Source of the DNA: Pomphorhynchus laevis
Lineage: Eukaryota > Acanthocephala > Palaeacanthocephala > Echinorhynchida > Pomphorhynchidae
Assembly: GCA_012934845.2 (NCBI GenBank)
Contig: WNNJ02000838.1
Coordinates: forward strand, 33,300-97,299
Direction: 5' to 3'
Length of the DNA: 64,000 nt
The notes beneath the pieces are model-generated. The model made no database searches. It was not told where the DNA came from and saw only the letters and a list, made by a program, of their open reading frames with translations. Made by a program: the position numbers and the translations under genes. The first letter of the stretch is position 1, and each line of letters opens with the position of its first letter. Below, piece after piece: positions 34,790 to 45,215 of this stretch.

Positions 34790-35100
34790 ATATGTTTTAT
34801 ATTTGTATATTTAAGAAGATATAAATATTAAGGCAACTTTATGAATTATATTTATTATGCCAGGAAGGTTAATACATTAATCTTCCTGTAATATTTTAAG
34901 ATATTAATATGTTAGAAATATATAAATGATAGGAATCATTACATGAATAAAGCGAATTGGCCTAAGCTAAAAAGTAAATTTGTTATTTATACATTGAAAT
35001 TTAGATTGCGGAATAATATATTTCTAATTGTTACGCGGATTTTTCGACAGCAAAATGTTACACCATGGGGACATCAGTAGCCCCTGGGTATGCTATTCTG
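34790..35100. other. 3' flank, AT-rich
   Basis: No gene seen. Contains a short duplicated phrase (ATTAATCTTCCTG / AGGAAGGTTAATACATTAAT) that forms a weak hairpin. Confidence 0.35.
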
Positions 35101-35103
35101 TAC

Positions 35104-35168
35104 ATGGCCTGTTATGAATTGAACATAACAGGCCATTTCATTGTTCTTAATTGATAAGAACAATGAAA
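35104..35168. repeat. two adjoining snap-back hairpins
   Basis: 35104-35136 has 13-bp perfect arms (ATGGCCTGTTATG) around a 7-base loop. 35136-35168 has 14-bp perfect arms (TTTCATTGTTCTTA) around ATTGA. They share one base, a head-to-tail pair of quasi-palindromes. Confidence 0.9.
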
Positions 35169-35493
35169 ATCCTTTCAGTACTGATACATTGATGATGTTC
35201 TTGTGGCATGGAAATGATCAGGCAATGATTTAAACGAATTTGTAAAAAGTATGAACAATTCCAGATTATTAGAATTCACAATTGACACATCAGACTTTGT
35301 CAAATAGCTGGTTCCAATCGTCTTTAGAGACAAGGTTGTAGCCAAACCAAGATATATAATAAATAGCGAAAATTTGTGTCATATTCGAAAGTAGATCGTG
35401 ATCCAGTACATTATTTTCCTCATTATTCAACATATTATTCTCATATATATTTATATTGTTGAATGATACGTTGAATGTACTATTAAATTGTTC

Positions 35494-35544
35494 AGGGCGT
35501 TTAAATATCTAGAGGAAGTTTTTCTCTCGATGTTTAAACGCCCT
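35494..35544. repeat. snap-back hairpin, 16-bp arms
   Basis: AGGGCGTTTAAATATC and its reverse complement with one mismatch, loop 19 bases. Confidence 0.85.
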
Positions 35545-35549
35545 TAAAT

Positions 35550-36180
35550 ATTTATAAATATTTATTTATCGATTGTGATAAGCTTTTCATTTTTTCATTG
35601 TGTCTGGTTACGAAGGAAGAGCACGTATGAGTATTACTTCATATGCATGAATTAGCAAGAAGATCATCTTCGGTTATACAACATCCATCAGTGCAATTCA
35701 CGAAACTACTAGTAAACGTTTTCTTCGCATCTTTAGTCAGTACAACAAAGAACAGCAATTTTGGTTGTGACTTAGTTGTGATAGTTGAAGCACACATATT
35801 TATTAAGCACAACCTCCGACTGTCTTCCTAAAGATGATAATTAATTTCAAATAATTAATAATTAATTATTAATAAACTTTTAATTCTGCATATTATACAG
35901 AATTAAGTAGATTTGATCTACATGTCCATCGCAATCGTAATGTCATTGATACTGATTTACCTATCAATACCAAGATATATACCCATAATAAACAGGTGCA
36001 TTTTACATAATAGTAATGTTTAGAATCTGATATTTTTCGTGATATTGGCTTTTGTATATTATCATCAACTTGTCTACTTCCTCCGGTAGTTGAAAACATT
36101 AGCTGGATGAAAGCACCCTGCTCGTTTTTTCACTATTTTTCGTTGTATTTGGCTCTGTTTTCGCTCGTCGTGATATCAAA
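35550..36180. other. unassigned DNA
   Basis: No gene recognised. Two weak reading frames (35643-35831 + and 35893-36099 -) have coding-like composition in parts but match nothing I know; they may be retroelement remnants. Confidence 0.3.
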
Positions 36181-36211
36181 TTTGATATTGACTGATACAG
36201 TCAATATCAAA
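36181..36211. repeat. snap-back hairpin, 14-bp arms
   Basis: TTTGATATTGACTG, loop ATA, exact reverse complement. Confidence 0.9.
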
Positions 36212-36249
36212 TCTTGAATATCTGTCTTTTGTCGTTGTAGATACATCAA

Positions 36250-36950
36250 TCAGATCAGATAGCTGAGTCTACGTATTTTACAAAATAAATAGATAAAAAA
36301 TAAGGATAAATAATAAATAATTATATAAGATTTTATACAATTTATATTTATATAAAGATAAAATTCATAATTAAAACTTAAAATAAAAGTCAATTCTTAT
36401 GAATAGACTAATAGACGATGTATAAGAACAAAGATAAAAATTAATTAACACTTTGAAGTCATAAAAACATATATACATATATAACACAATTTTATACATT
36501 CCACTATTATATATTACACGATATTATATATTCGACTATTATATATAACACGATATTATATATTTCACCTTTATATAATGGCGGTGCAATTTGCCGAGTA
36601 AACAACGGTCCAAGATTTCTTATCAAATAATTAATATAAAATATTTAATATTATATATTAAATAGTTAATATATATAATCAAATCAGATAACTAAAACTA
36701 CGTATTTTATACTATATATAAATCAAAAATACAAATTAATTACAGAAATATAAAGAAATATACAGAAATAAAATACAGAAATAATTATATAAGATTTTAT
36801 ACAATTTATATTTATATCAAGTTAAAATTTAAAATTGATATTTAAAATAAAAATTAATTTTTATGCATTGACTATTAAATGACAGACGAAGTATAAGAAT
36901 AAGGATAAGAGGTCACTTAGGAGAAACTACATCAGGAGGAACTACATCGA
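36250..36950 (-). repeat. solo PLE end modules, minus strand (two)
   Basis: Module one, 36250-36440, begins on the minus strand side with the terminal phrase (AGATAGCTGAGTCTACGTAT on plus) and continues with TTATACAATTTATATTTATA and a GAATAGACTAATAGACG block. Module two, 36680-36950, has the same order and reaches the structured part (AGAGGTCACTTAGGAG, ATCAGGAGGAACTAC). No RT is attached. Confidence 0.65.
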
Positions 36951-37380
36951 CAGTAAATACTACATTATCTGAAACTGGCTGAAGTTCTGGCTCTGTTGCC
37001 ACACATTTACTCACGGTTTTCGAACAAAGACTAATCTCATCGCGTAGTACGTCGTGTCGAATAAATGAGATGGGGATGAACAAACCCCAAGTTTTACACC
37101 GAAGTTTTACATGAAAGTGCACGTGTGACGTTAAAACTATCACCACAAGTGCATTTAACAATTATGTTTGGAGGATCCCATCCATATCTTAAAGCGATGG
37201 CATCTTGAAACGCCTTAAAAAGTCATCAGTACTTTCTAAATAAGACGATTCATTAGCAATGGTCTCATCTTTCTGTGAATGAATCTGGATAGGCGTTCGT
37301 TGGAGTTCCTGTGCAGCTTACAATAGGTCTTCCAGAACAAGGGATTCGATCTATATGTATCTTAAGATACATATCTTAAG
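36950..37380. other. unassigned, partly coding-like on the minus strand
   Basis: Minus frame 36913-37161 contains ...CSKTVSKCVATEPELQPVSDN and VVPPDVVSPK, which resembles the EPxLQPV..NxVF and PDIV segments of the lineage-A LINE nuclease (compare 38.3-38.5 kb), so this is probably another small LINE remnant. A 22-bp perfect palindrome (ATATGTATCTT and complement) is at 37353-37374. Confidence 0.45.
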
Positions 37381-37382
37381 AA

Positions 37383-37850
37383 ATGCGAACCGTAGCTGTT
37401 TATCCATACCACCCAGCGTTACAATCTTTGCATCGAGACATGGTAAAGGCATATAAAATGGCAAGAGAAAATGGAATTTGTCCGGTGATATTTTTCAAAA
37501 GTGTTCAAACCGTAAAGTGGTCATTAGTGAGATCACGATTATCCCTAATAGAATACAAAAGGATACCAAATAATTACATTTGTCAACCTTGTAATCGACC
37601 CAGGTGCAAAAGCTGTCAAATAATAAAAACAGCAACGCATTTTCGCAGTGAGGTGACGAAACTTAATTATGGTGCCAAGATCGATAGCAACGTTAATTGT
37701 GCCACTTCGCATCTCATATATGATGCTACTTACCGCCTATGTGCAATTCAGTATGTCGGAGAGACGTCAAATGCGTTAAGCATATATAATAATATTTATT
37801 CCGAATGTACAGAAAATAAGGTTCCCTCAAATGGGCCACTACTGTCATAA
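37383..37850 (+). mobile_element. PLE C-terminal piece with GIY-YIG nuclease
   Basis: A 155-codon frame that reads the end of a canonical Penelope-like protein: a helix-rich connector (YPYHPALQSLHRDMVKAYKM), then a zinc-binding stretch CQPCNRPRCKSCQII, then the GIY-YIG-type core with NVNCATSHLIYDATYRLCAI and QYVGETSNAL. In PLEs this nuclease nicks the target DNA. The catalytic Arg/Glu part after YVGET is replaced by unrelated sequence, so it is truncated. It could be the C-terminus of the PLE family-2 whose RT lies at 27.1-28.6 kb; the two pieces do not overlap. Confidence 0.8.
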
Positions 37851-37908
37851 TTCGTAAATGTACAAAAGTTATGAAACATTCAAACGTAGAAAGAAAAAAA
37901 TAATGCAT

Positions 37909-38990
37909 TCATCCAATTGAAGCTATTCCAGTCACCGTGTTCCCCATGGGCCGAGTAAATTCACCGATTCGTGATCGTGGAGCCCGCATGCAGCAGGAAA
38001 TAGAACGCGCGAGAATTATACTAAATCGTGTTCGTATAAGCGAAATCATATCGCTATAGCTTCGTTGCAGTTTGGAGGACATCCTTGCAGCGATTGTCTG
38101 CATCAACCGTTTCGCTGTCGGACCAAATCCTCCAGTAGCTGCCAGGACAAACGGTATGAAAGACGAGTGTTCAATTTCACTAATTCGTTCCTGATACTTT
38201 GCTCTTTTCCGATTCTCGTGGTATTCGAAACTTGCATCGACAGTCCTTAGGTGATAAGATGGAGCCAAGTTGTTGAAGACGCAGACATCTATGAATGTCC
38301 GCTCCAACCTACCACCGAATAAACCGCCGCATACAATATCAGGATGAGCATCTTCTCCGCGGGCTGTGGTCGAGCACTGAAATACAAAGTCATTTGTAAC
38401 GGGCTGGAGTGCGGGTTCAATCCCGACGCCGTTGCATATTTCAGATAAGGCGGAGGCCAAAACATCCCTTACCTCATTGTGACGAATAATTGGGAGAGCC
38501 CCTCTTTTGCACGACAATGCATGGGTTAGACAGATATCATCTCCACATTCGCACTTTTTCGGTAGACTAGATAAGGACCAGTTATACCTTGCAGCAACCG
38601 CATCCTGAAATTCGAATTTTGTCATGTTAAATCCCGACGCTTTAAGAGGACTCGTTTGAAGCCAACTTGAAGCCCCTTTGATCGATGCATACTGTAGAAG
38701 CTTGACTGTTTGAATTGAAGCACGTTCACGTAAACCAACCAATAGTGAAGCAGAACGCAATCTGTTGTCGCTAGCAATATCTTTCAGAGCTTGGGTTTGT
38801 AGCCTATCTACTTCGAGAATATTATCCGACTGGTCAAAAGCTCTGCACAACCGTTTTGACGCGTTCAGCACGTATGGAGCGTCTACGCAAGGATCTATTA
38901 TTACAATGCGTTAAGCATTGTAATAATAAACCACCAACGTGCACACATAAAAATAACGATTGTAACATATGGTGCGTTTCAACATGCACT
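37909..38990 (-). mobile_element. LINE lineage A, C-terminal third
   Basis: A long intact minus frame, 38871-37909 (320 residues). In order: KGASSWLQTSPLKASGFNM, a zinc knuckle KCECGDDICLTHALSCKRG, then LPIIRHNEVRDVLASAL, then the nuclease motif with AHPDIVCGGLFGGRLERTFI followed by DVCVFNNLAPSY (Pro-Asp and downstream Asp of a PD-(D/E)XK fold), then FEYHENRKRAKYQERI and a C-terminal domain. It matches the plus-strand copy at 26.4-27.1 kb. Reverse transcriptase is absent: 5'-truncated insertion. The frame itself is open for 320 codons, so this copy is younger than the others of its lineage. Confidence 0.85.
38896..38928. repeat. snap-back hairpin, 14-bp arms
   Basis: TATTATTACAATGC, loop GTTAA, exact reverse complement. 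Confidence 0.9.
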
Positions 38991-38999
38991 CACTCATGA

Positions 39000-39660
39000 A
39001 AGTCATATAAGCGACGAGCTTTTTAATTACACAATAATAGAGGGCGGTTTAGAAAACGTTGATGTTTGAAGGAGGAGAGAAGCTTTTTAGATAGCACAGC
39101 TAATGGCTGACTAGGATTAATAAACGCAACGAAGCTTCAGTAGCAGGATGTCACATGAGCATACTCCCCCAATTTCTTTTGTTTTATTGTTGCTTAAGGG
39201 ATTGTGTACTATATTTGTAACCCACTGTTTTGTAATTTTAGATCTATTTGACCAGAGGAAGACCCTTAAAGGGTTGAATGGCGGATCCGGACCGGCAGCT
39301 TTAATCTACATTTTCATTATATATAATTTATTGAGAAATCACCTGAAACTGTTGTCCAGGAGCCAAAGCTGGCTCGGTTGATTTTTAATCCAAATTTGCT
39401 GCTAAATAACTGGACTTCGATCATCAGCTCCATCAGTATAATGTATCACTCCGAGACGTTCCTAACCACCCAGCAGTCATCGTCAGTCGGATGAAGTGGT
39501 TAGGGATGCGTTTCGACTGCTTTTGTGATAACTATAAAGACACCAGCAATTCCTCACGATGCTAGACGAAACTCAGGTGCAGAAGCGTTTTTATTGGATT
39601 GTTGCGTGTGTAGACTTCTAGTCATTTTTTATATGCAAGGCACAAATGCGTATCCGTTGA
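39000..39660. other. unassigned DNA with an imperfect palindrome
   Basis: No gene recognised. 39462-39505 has 9-bp perfect arms (CCTAACCAC) extended to about 18 bp imperfectly. On the minus strand the same place contains GAAAC and CTGACGA flanked by GCAGTC / GACTGC, which I noted but did not accept as a hammerhead. Confidence 0.4.
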
Positions 39661-39673
39661 TTACGAGGACACT

Positions 39674-39742
39674 GAATTCCTCATTCCAAAAGGAATTCAA
39701 TATTTTACATATTGTTATTGCGAAAAATCGCAATAACAATAT
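39674..39742. repeat. two snap-back hairpins
   Basis: About 39673-39699 has arms of 9 bp (TGAATTCCT). 39709-39742 has 15-bp perfect arms (ATATTGTTATTGCGA) around AAAA. Confidence 0.9.
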
Positions 39743-40142
39743 ATATACAATCGGTTTTTAAATTATATAATATATGCATAATACAATATTATATAATATA
39801 ATAATACAATATTATATATAAACAAATAAAACTAAGACATAAAACTGATCAAATATCGTAATATAATGCAAATATCGTAATGAATGTCGGGTCGCATGTA
39901 TTCTGATAAAAATAAGTAAAAAAATGATAAAAAGCTAAAGAGCTGCCATAAATGGCAAAATATAATTCTCCTTTAAACGAAAAGTTGAAGGGCATTAACA
40001 GAATTCATATCAAAATTTACGGTATGATCAATTGATATAAAAAGTTTATGTTGTTTAAAAGTGGAAACAGCATTTAACTCCACATATTAACTTGAACAGT
40101 TAAACATAATTCAAAAATTAATAATTCTTTAGGTGAATTAAA

Positions 40143-40226
40143 CACATCACGTTAGCGTTTTTTTTGTCAAAAAACGTGAATTAAAATTCTCAAGTTGTCA
40201 AAAAACGCTAACGTTCTGTAATGTGA
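40143..40226. repeat. inverted repeat, possible small MITE
   Basis: Inner arms of 15 bp (ACGTTAGCGTTTTTT at 40149 and its complement at 40200-40214) and outer CACAT / ATGTG words give an element of about 84 bp. No target duplication recognised. Confidence 0.6.
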
Positions 40227-40360
40227 GTTTTATTTTTAATTGATACTGAAATTAACCTATTCTCAATCTTATTGTTGCTAATTATTAATTGGATCATGAA
40301 ATTAAATTGGTTTCTGGATTTTTATAATTATTCTTCACGCTATTTTAAATTTTATTAAAG

Positions 40361-40536
40361 AATCTGAAATAATTGGACCAATTTACACACCAAAAACGGG
40401 TTGTGATCAATATATAACTATAAACAACATTAGTTTAAAATCAGGAAATATGAAAGTTCAATTCTATGAAGATACACACGTGAAAATTAACGATCATGAG
40501 TTTTATATTGAAGCTGGACAGTCTCAGAAAGTTAAG
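40361..40536 (+). CDS. orphan exon, beta-sandwich (MSP/ASH-like)
   Basis: An open segment bounded by a good acceptor (TTTTATTAAAG, with a pyrimidine-rich stretch before it) and a donor (AAG|GTAATA). It reads SEIIGPIYTPKTGCDQYITI, then NNISLKSGNMKVQFYED, then HEFYIEAGQSQKVK. The N-x-S after a hydrophobic strand, followed by a strand ending in E-A-G-Q-S, is the pattern of MSP/ASH-type domains and parallels the gene at 34.35 kb. I could not find convincing neighbouring exons, so it may be one exon of a longer gene or a dead duplicate. Confidence 0.4.
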
Positions 40537-40726
40537 GTAATAACTAATTTTGATATAATTTTAGATTAAATTACATTTCAATAATTGAAACAAAATTTAC
40601 AATAAAATATTCATCGAAACGTTAATCTAACTTGCTTTAATTTCTACTTAAATTTAAAGCATAAAATCTGTAAATTATCTAAATTTAAATTAAATTATAA
40701 ATTATCGTCGATTCAAGTAGCATTGT

Positions 40727-40905
40727 TTCAATCCCAAATTTTAAGTCAACAGCAGTGTGCTACATTTCAGTATTGGCGCACCTATTCAGCTACTGATCCA
40801 ATACCTACGTTTCACGTTTCAGGCCTTTTAATGTTGGCTGACGATCACTCGACGCATCTGCTTTTATTGACAATTAGATTATGGGAAAGACTTTCTTATT
40901 ACGTT
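40727..40905 (-). repeat. dispersed repeat with hammerhead-like motif, copy 2
   Basis: Matches 13447-13625. The minus strand at about 40776-40825 keeps GAAA, a helix III of ACGT / ACGT around GAA, a GTA and the helix I hairpin (TATTG / CAGTA), but the core reads CTGAATA instead of CTGATGA and helix II is weak. So it is probably an inactive relative. A quasi-palindrome around 40911-40946 follows. Confidence 0.65.
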
Positions 40906-40949
40906 TTGCAAATTTAATTGAAATCATTTCTGATTTCAAATTAAATCAG

Positions 40950-42320
40950 CGTTTGTTGGAGAAGGCTTAACCTCTAACCCTACCATTCCTAATAGAAATC
41001 TTCCCAAAAGATTTCGATTATCAAACTAGGTCATCTATAGTTTGTTTTCTATTCTTAAGCAACAGAAATATACTGAAAATATACTGTAAATTTGACGTAA
41101 TGGAAGTCAAATAATTTGATTTATTAGAAAAATCATTTTGACTCATTATACTATGAGTTATAATTAATAAATCTGATTTTAAATTAATAGTTAATCATTA
41201 AATTATTAATTTAAAATAAATAGAAATTAATTTGCAATTAATTTCGATTATCAAACTAGTCATCGATAGTTTACTTCCTAATTTTTAAGTTAATTTAAGT
41301 TAACTTAAATTAACTTAAATCAACTTTCTAATTTTAAGTTAATTTAATTGTGCAGTCATTGTTACAATTGAATTTTTGAAGGCATTGACCTGCGTTTTTC
41401 GATTATGTCCTTATAATAAATTATTACAATTCTGTATACGGGTTTGTGAAGACAAGTTCAGTGCAATATAAAAAAAAATTTTGTGTGTTTAAAAGTAAAG
41501 ACATAAAATGATTAAAATGCACTAACATTAATCGTTGATTATCGTTATTACTTCAAAGTTATATTAATAATAAATTATTTTACTTATTTATTTAATTAAA
41601 GAGGACACGTTATAACCAGTTTTATTACCTGTAATACACGATATTTTTAAAATAATGAATGATTAATTGTTAATGCTGTAAATATTTAAAAAATGCATAT
41701 AAATATAAAATTCTTATTTAATGTTTTTAAAAACAATGTAAATATTATAAATACATATTATTATAAATATTATAAATATCTATAAATATAATATTACATA
41801 CATATTACATTCATAAATATTTACATTAATATCAATACATTATTGATATTATAAGTTAATATATATAAGTTACTATAAGTTATATATGTGTGTGAAAGAG
41901 TGTGCACTATTAAATCGTAACTGGTGCAATCGCAATGCACTAGTCATTTGTGTTTCGATTTGTTAGGATTTGCGCCAATAGCCAGCGATGTCACAATGTG
42001 GATTTAGCATGTTCTACCGCTACTGTAATTATCTAATATTTTTGTGTATATTATATTTCGTGTATGATATTTTTATATTATAAAAATTAAATATATAAAT
42101 ATAATATTGTTTTATTTTTATATAATGATTTTAGTTAAACAACCAATTTAATAAAAATTCTTTTTAAGAACACAAATGATGAGTATTGTTAGATATCATT
42201 AAAAATTGATTGCAATATATTTTATCTGAATTAGTAAATTGGTTAATTAGTTAACGATTTAACTAATTAACTAAATGATTTTTTATCACTAAATTGGTCA
42301 ATCAAAATTAAGTATTTACA
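40950..42320. other. AT-rich non-coding DNA
   Basis: TTTCGATTATCAAACTAG..TCATC.ATAGTTT occurs at about 41014 and 41243, a ~230-bp-spaced direct repeat. 41280-41345 is a cluster of TTAAGTTAA words forming overlapping palindromes. No gene seen. Confidence 0.45.
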
Positions 42321-42324
42321 AATC

Positions 42325-42570
42325 AATAGTTAGTAAAATGGAAGATATTAAAGTCATCCATTTCCTCGAATTTAGTATATGTTAATTTATAGGAACAAAG
42401 GAAAATCAAATCAAAGACCAAAGGAATTATTCAATAACAAAACTGTAAGAATTTATAAGTTTTGTTACAGACAAAACTGATGATGATAGCAGTTGCTATT
42501 GAAATATTGAATAATTCCTTTGGTCTTTGATTCGATTTTTCTTTGTTCCTATAAATTAACATATACAATT
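42325..42570. repeat. fold-back element, copy 1
   Basis: 42377-42440 and 42505-42568 are inverted copies of each other (TATGTTAATTTATAGGAACA ... and complement, about 60 bp), separated by about 65 bp that itself contains a small hairpin around ACAAAACT. The left flank (from about 42325) recurs at 42926. Confidence 0.85.
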
Positions 42571-42659
42571 TAATTTATATGATTTATTTCGTTTTGTCGT
42601 TTATTGACATTGGTTTTTATACAATGCCGTTTGTATTTATCGCAATAAAATCGAAATAA

Positions 42660-42905
42660 AAATTCCGTACTTCCCGATAAATCAGGAATTTAAGAAATGG
42701 ACGATCTGTCGATCTCTACATATCGCTGCTCCTCTACTTTGGAATTCCCTACCTGATCACCTGCGATATTAATCCTCACTCCCTTTTTTCAAAAAGCAAT
42801 TACGTTCAATGCTTTTAAATTAGTGACTATTGCTTTCAATCTGTTTCGCTTTTGTGGGCTTGTAAGCTCACAGTCTGTGTGCATTTGCCACATTAAAAAA
42901 CTTTC
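42660..42905 (+). mobile_element. LINE 3' tail, CR1/L2-type
   Basis: Plus-strand words LLWNSLPDHLR (about 42728-42762) and LPFFKKQLRSMLLN are the extreme C-terminus of CR1/L2-type RT proteins (consensus WNSLP..LR...S...FK..LK..L). It is followed by a 3' tail with GCTTGTAAGCTCACAG and TGTGCATTTGCCACAT. Short 5'-truncated insertion lying between two fold-back copies. Confidence 0.6.
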
Positions 42906-42925
42906 CTATCAAACTTTACTTTCAA

Positions 42926-43045
42926 GTAATTACAAATCAGTAGTTAGTGAAATTGAAGATATCTAAATCATCCATTTCCTCGAATTTAGTATATGTTAAT
43001 TTATAGGAACAAAGGAAAATCAAAAACCAAAGGATTATTTAATAT
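42926..43045 (+). repeat. fold-back element, copy 2 (one arm)
   Basis: TCCATTTCCTCGAATTTAGT and the following 80 bp match 42345-42437; the second arm is missing. Confidence 0.8.
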
Positions 43046-43279
43046 TTCAACGGCAACTGCCATCATTAGGAAAATATTTTTTTACAGTTTGTAAATCTGT
43101 AAAAAAGTTAGTAACTTTTTTGTATACAAGAATGTTAGTAAAATGAAGAGAGTATCAATTGAATTGCCATATTAACATATCAGTTGAGTTGGCAAAATAA
43201 AAGGCTAAACAGAAAATAGATATACATCCCTCGTCGTAATAAAAATCAACTGATCAATAAAAGGATGCAAAATGAAAAA

Positions 43280-43585
43280 TTAAAAGAGATTGGCATGCTG
43301 ATCGATATAGTTTCTGATATGTTCAAGTAATTGGCGTTTGACATAATCAGGAACAAGACTGCGACCTTTTGGAACCAGTTCGGCAAATAAATCGTCCACA
43401 TTAATATTATCCACACCTTTTTGCTGAATTAGTACCTTGCATTCGTTTTTCAGCTTGTCGCGCCATCCGCTCTCTACTAGCCAAAGTCTTAAGAGATTTT
43501 CAAGTTTCGCCCTTTCTCCTGATTCACGCATCCGCGATGAAATCACATTGTATAAATATTCCTCGTTATCCGCGTTATTCGACAT
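43280..43585 (-). CDS. ENY2: ENY2 / Sus1, SAGA and TREX-2 subunit
   Basis: A single-exon frame of 101 residues, exactly the length of human ENY2. This small helical protein is shared by the SAGA histone-deubiquitination module and the TREX-2 mRNA-export complex, and wraps around long helices of its partners at nuclear pores. Conserved blocks: SGERAKLENLLRLWLVESGW (residues 17-36; human [20 protein letters not shown]), then DKLKNECKVLIQQKG, then NVDDLFAELVPKGRSLVPD (human TVDDLVAEITPKGRALVPD), then VKRQLLEHIRNYI. The initiator ATG opens the frame and gives the usual 12-residue lead before the first helix. Neighbours are AT-rich DNA and repeats. No intron is needed. Confidence 0.96.
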   Translation of the reverse strand: MSNNADNEEYLYNVISSRMRESGERAKLENLLRLWLVESGWRDKLKNECKVLIQQKGVDNINVDDLFAELVPKGRSLVPDYVKRQLLEHIRNYIDQHANLF

Positions 43586-43894
43586 CTACGAATTTCATAA
43601 GTCATAATGAATTTCAACAAAGTCAGGTGATACAAAAATGATCATGTTATTCATTTCATCGTACCCTTACGAATTTATTGTTTAGACTTATTTTAGTTAT
43701 ATAATATGTAACAAGAGTATATCATTAACTTTGTTTTTTTTAATGTAATTGAAACTTATTTTTGATAACACATATTTTTTGATAGCAGCTTCGATTATTG
43801 TCTTGCCCGTGACTATAAGAACAACTTTGCCTTGCACGTGTAAATAAAATTCATTTCATAAAAATGAAATTCATTTAATAAAATGCAATAAGTC

Positions 43895-44112
43895 TTATTT
43901 CGAATTAAAATAATCTAAACGTAGCAGTTTCTTCTAATGTCCAATGATTTTTATTCTAATATGTGATATTAATTATTTATTAATTCATTTGAATTATAAA
44001 CAGATTACTTTATAAAAATGTGAATTATAGAAAATCTTATAATTTAAATATTTATTTTTAAATTACTATATAGCACAAAATACTTAGACTCAGTTAACTG
44101 ATCTGATTATGT
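43895..44112 (+). repeat. solo PLE end module, decayed
   Basis: GTAGCAGTTTCTTCTAATG, then TTTTTATTCTAATA, then TTTATTAATTCATTTG, ending with ACTTAGACTCAGTTAACTGA, parallel to the family-1 end modules. The CCGAAA part is lost. Confidence 0.55.
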
Positions 44113-44114
44113 AA

Positions 44115-44850
44115 CTATCGAATCCTAATGCTCTCAATTATTCTCTATTTACTAACATATAAATTTATTTTAAATGATCGTGTTATTCATTTCAGTTAGT
44201 TTTTATCCACTCAGTTAGTAAAAATATGAGGGTATCAATTGAGTTGGCATATTAAATACTCGTAATAACTAATTATAAAGTAATGATTAATAATTAATCA
44301 ATGCATTAATAATTAATCAATTTAATAAAGTAAAACTTAGCCAGCAAATGGGAAGTATTTAAAAAATAAAATTAAAAATAAAATTAAAAATGTAATTTAT
44401 AATATAAAAATTAATTTCTCTTATCTACCGTAATTCAGTATAACGTAATCGATTATTTGCTTTAAAATCAATCACTCAGAACTTTAAGATTGCCGAAATA
44501 AGAAACAAATTTATCTAAAAATGTATTTATTCGTAGTATTCGAATATTCAAATACAGTAATACAATGTATTAGAATTAAGATTGGAGTTCTGTTAAATAC
44601 TAGTTTACATCGCCGATTTACGTTTTAAATATTTAATTGCTGACATCGGCAGTTATTGTTATGCAAAGCTACATTGATTAGGTATCAAAAAGAAAAATTA
44701 TCATAAATCAATTCATTAGAAATAAATTTAAAAAGTAACTACGTTAACCTACATTGATTAGGTACTAATAAAAAACTATAACGAATGGTGTTTCTAACAT
44801 AAAAATGTTTTAAAAGTAAACACTTTTATCTTTAAAATGTGCAGAACTCT
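44115..44850. other. AT-rich DNA
   Basis: No gene. CTACATTGATTAGGTA occurs at 44669 and 44750, an early sign of the minisatellite that follows. Confidence 0.4.
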
Positions 44851-44852
44851 GA

Positions 44853-45215
44853 TGTCAAAGTTTTACATAAAGTTTTGACGTCAGTAAATTATATAAATTT
44901 ACTTACATAAATATCGATATGCATCACTGATTAGGTTCGAATATAAAGTTTTGCATTAGGTTTTGACGTTATTAAATTGTATAAATTTAGTTAAATAAAT
45001 ATCGATATGCATCACTGATTAGGTTCGAATATAAAGTTTTGCATTAGGTTTTGACGTTATTAAATTGTATAAATTTAGTTAAATAAATATCGATATGCAT
45101 CACTGATCAGGTTTGAACATAAAGTTTTGCATTAAGTTTTTAGGTCAATTAAATATATAAATTTAGTTAAATTTTTATATCGATATGCATCACTGATCAG
45201 GTTCGAACTATAAAA
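44853..45215 (+). repeat. 88-bp minisatellite, about four copies
   Basis: ATAAAGTTTTGCATTAGG starts at 44943, 45031 and 45119 (period 88). Each unit contains ATCGATATGCATCACTGAT. The two middle units are almost identical; the outer ones are more diverged. Confidence 0.92.

Noticed and set aside
39400-39515. Hammerhead-like words on the minus strand (GCAGTC-GAAAC ... CTGACGA-T-GACTGC)
   Set aside because: Helix II pairs, but helix III has a mismatch and helix I cannot be closed; the longer palindrome here competes with it.
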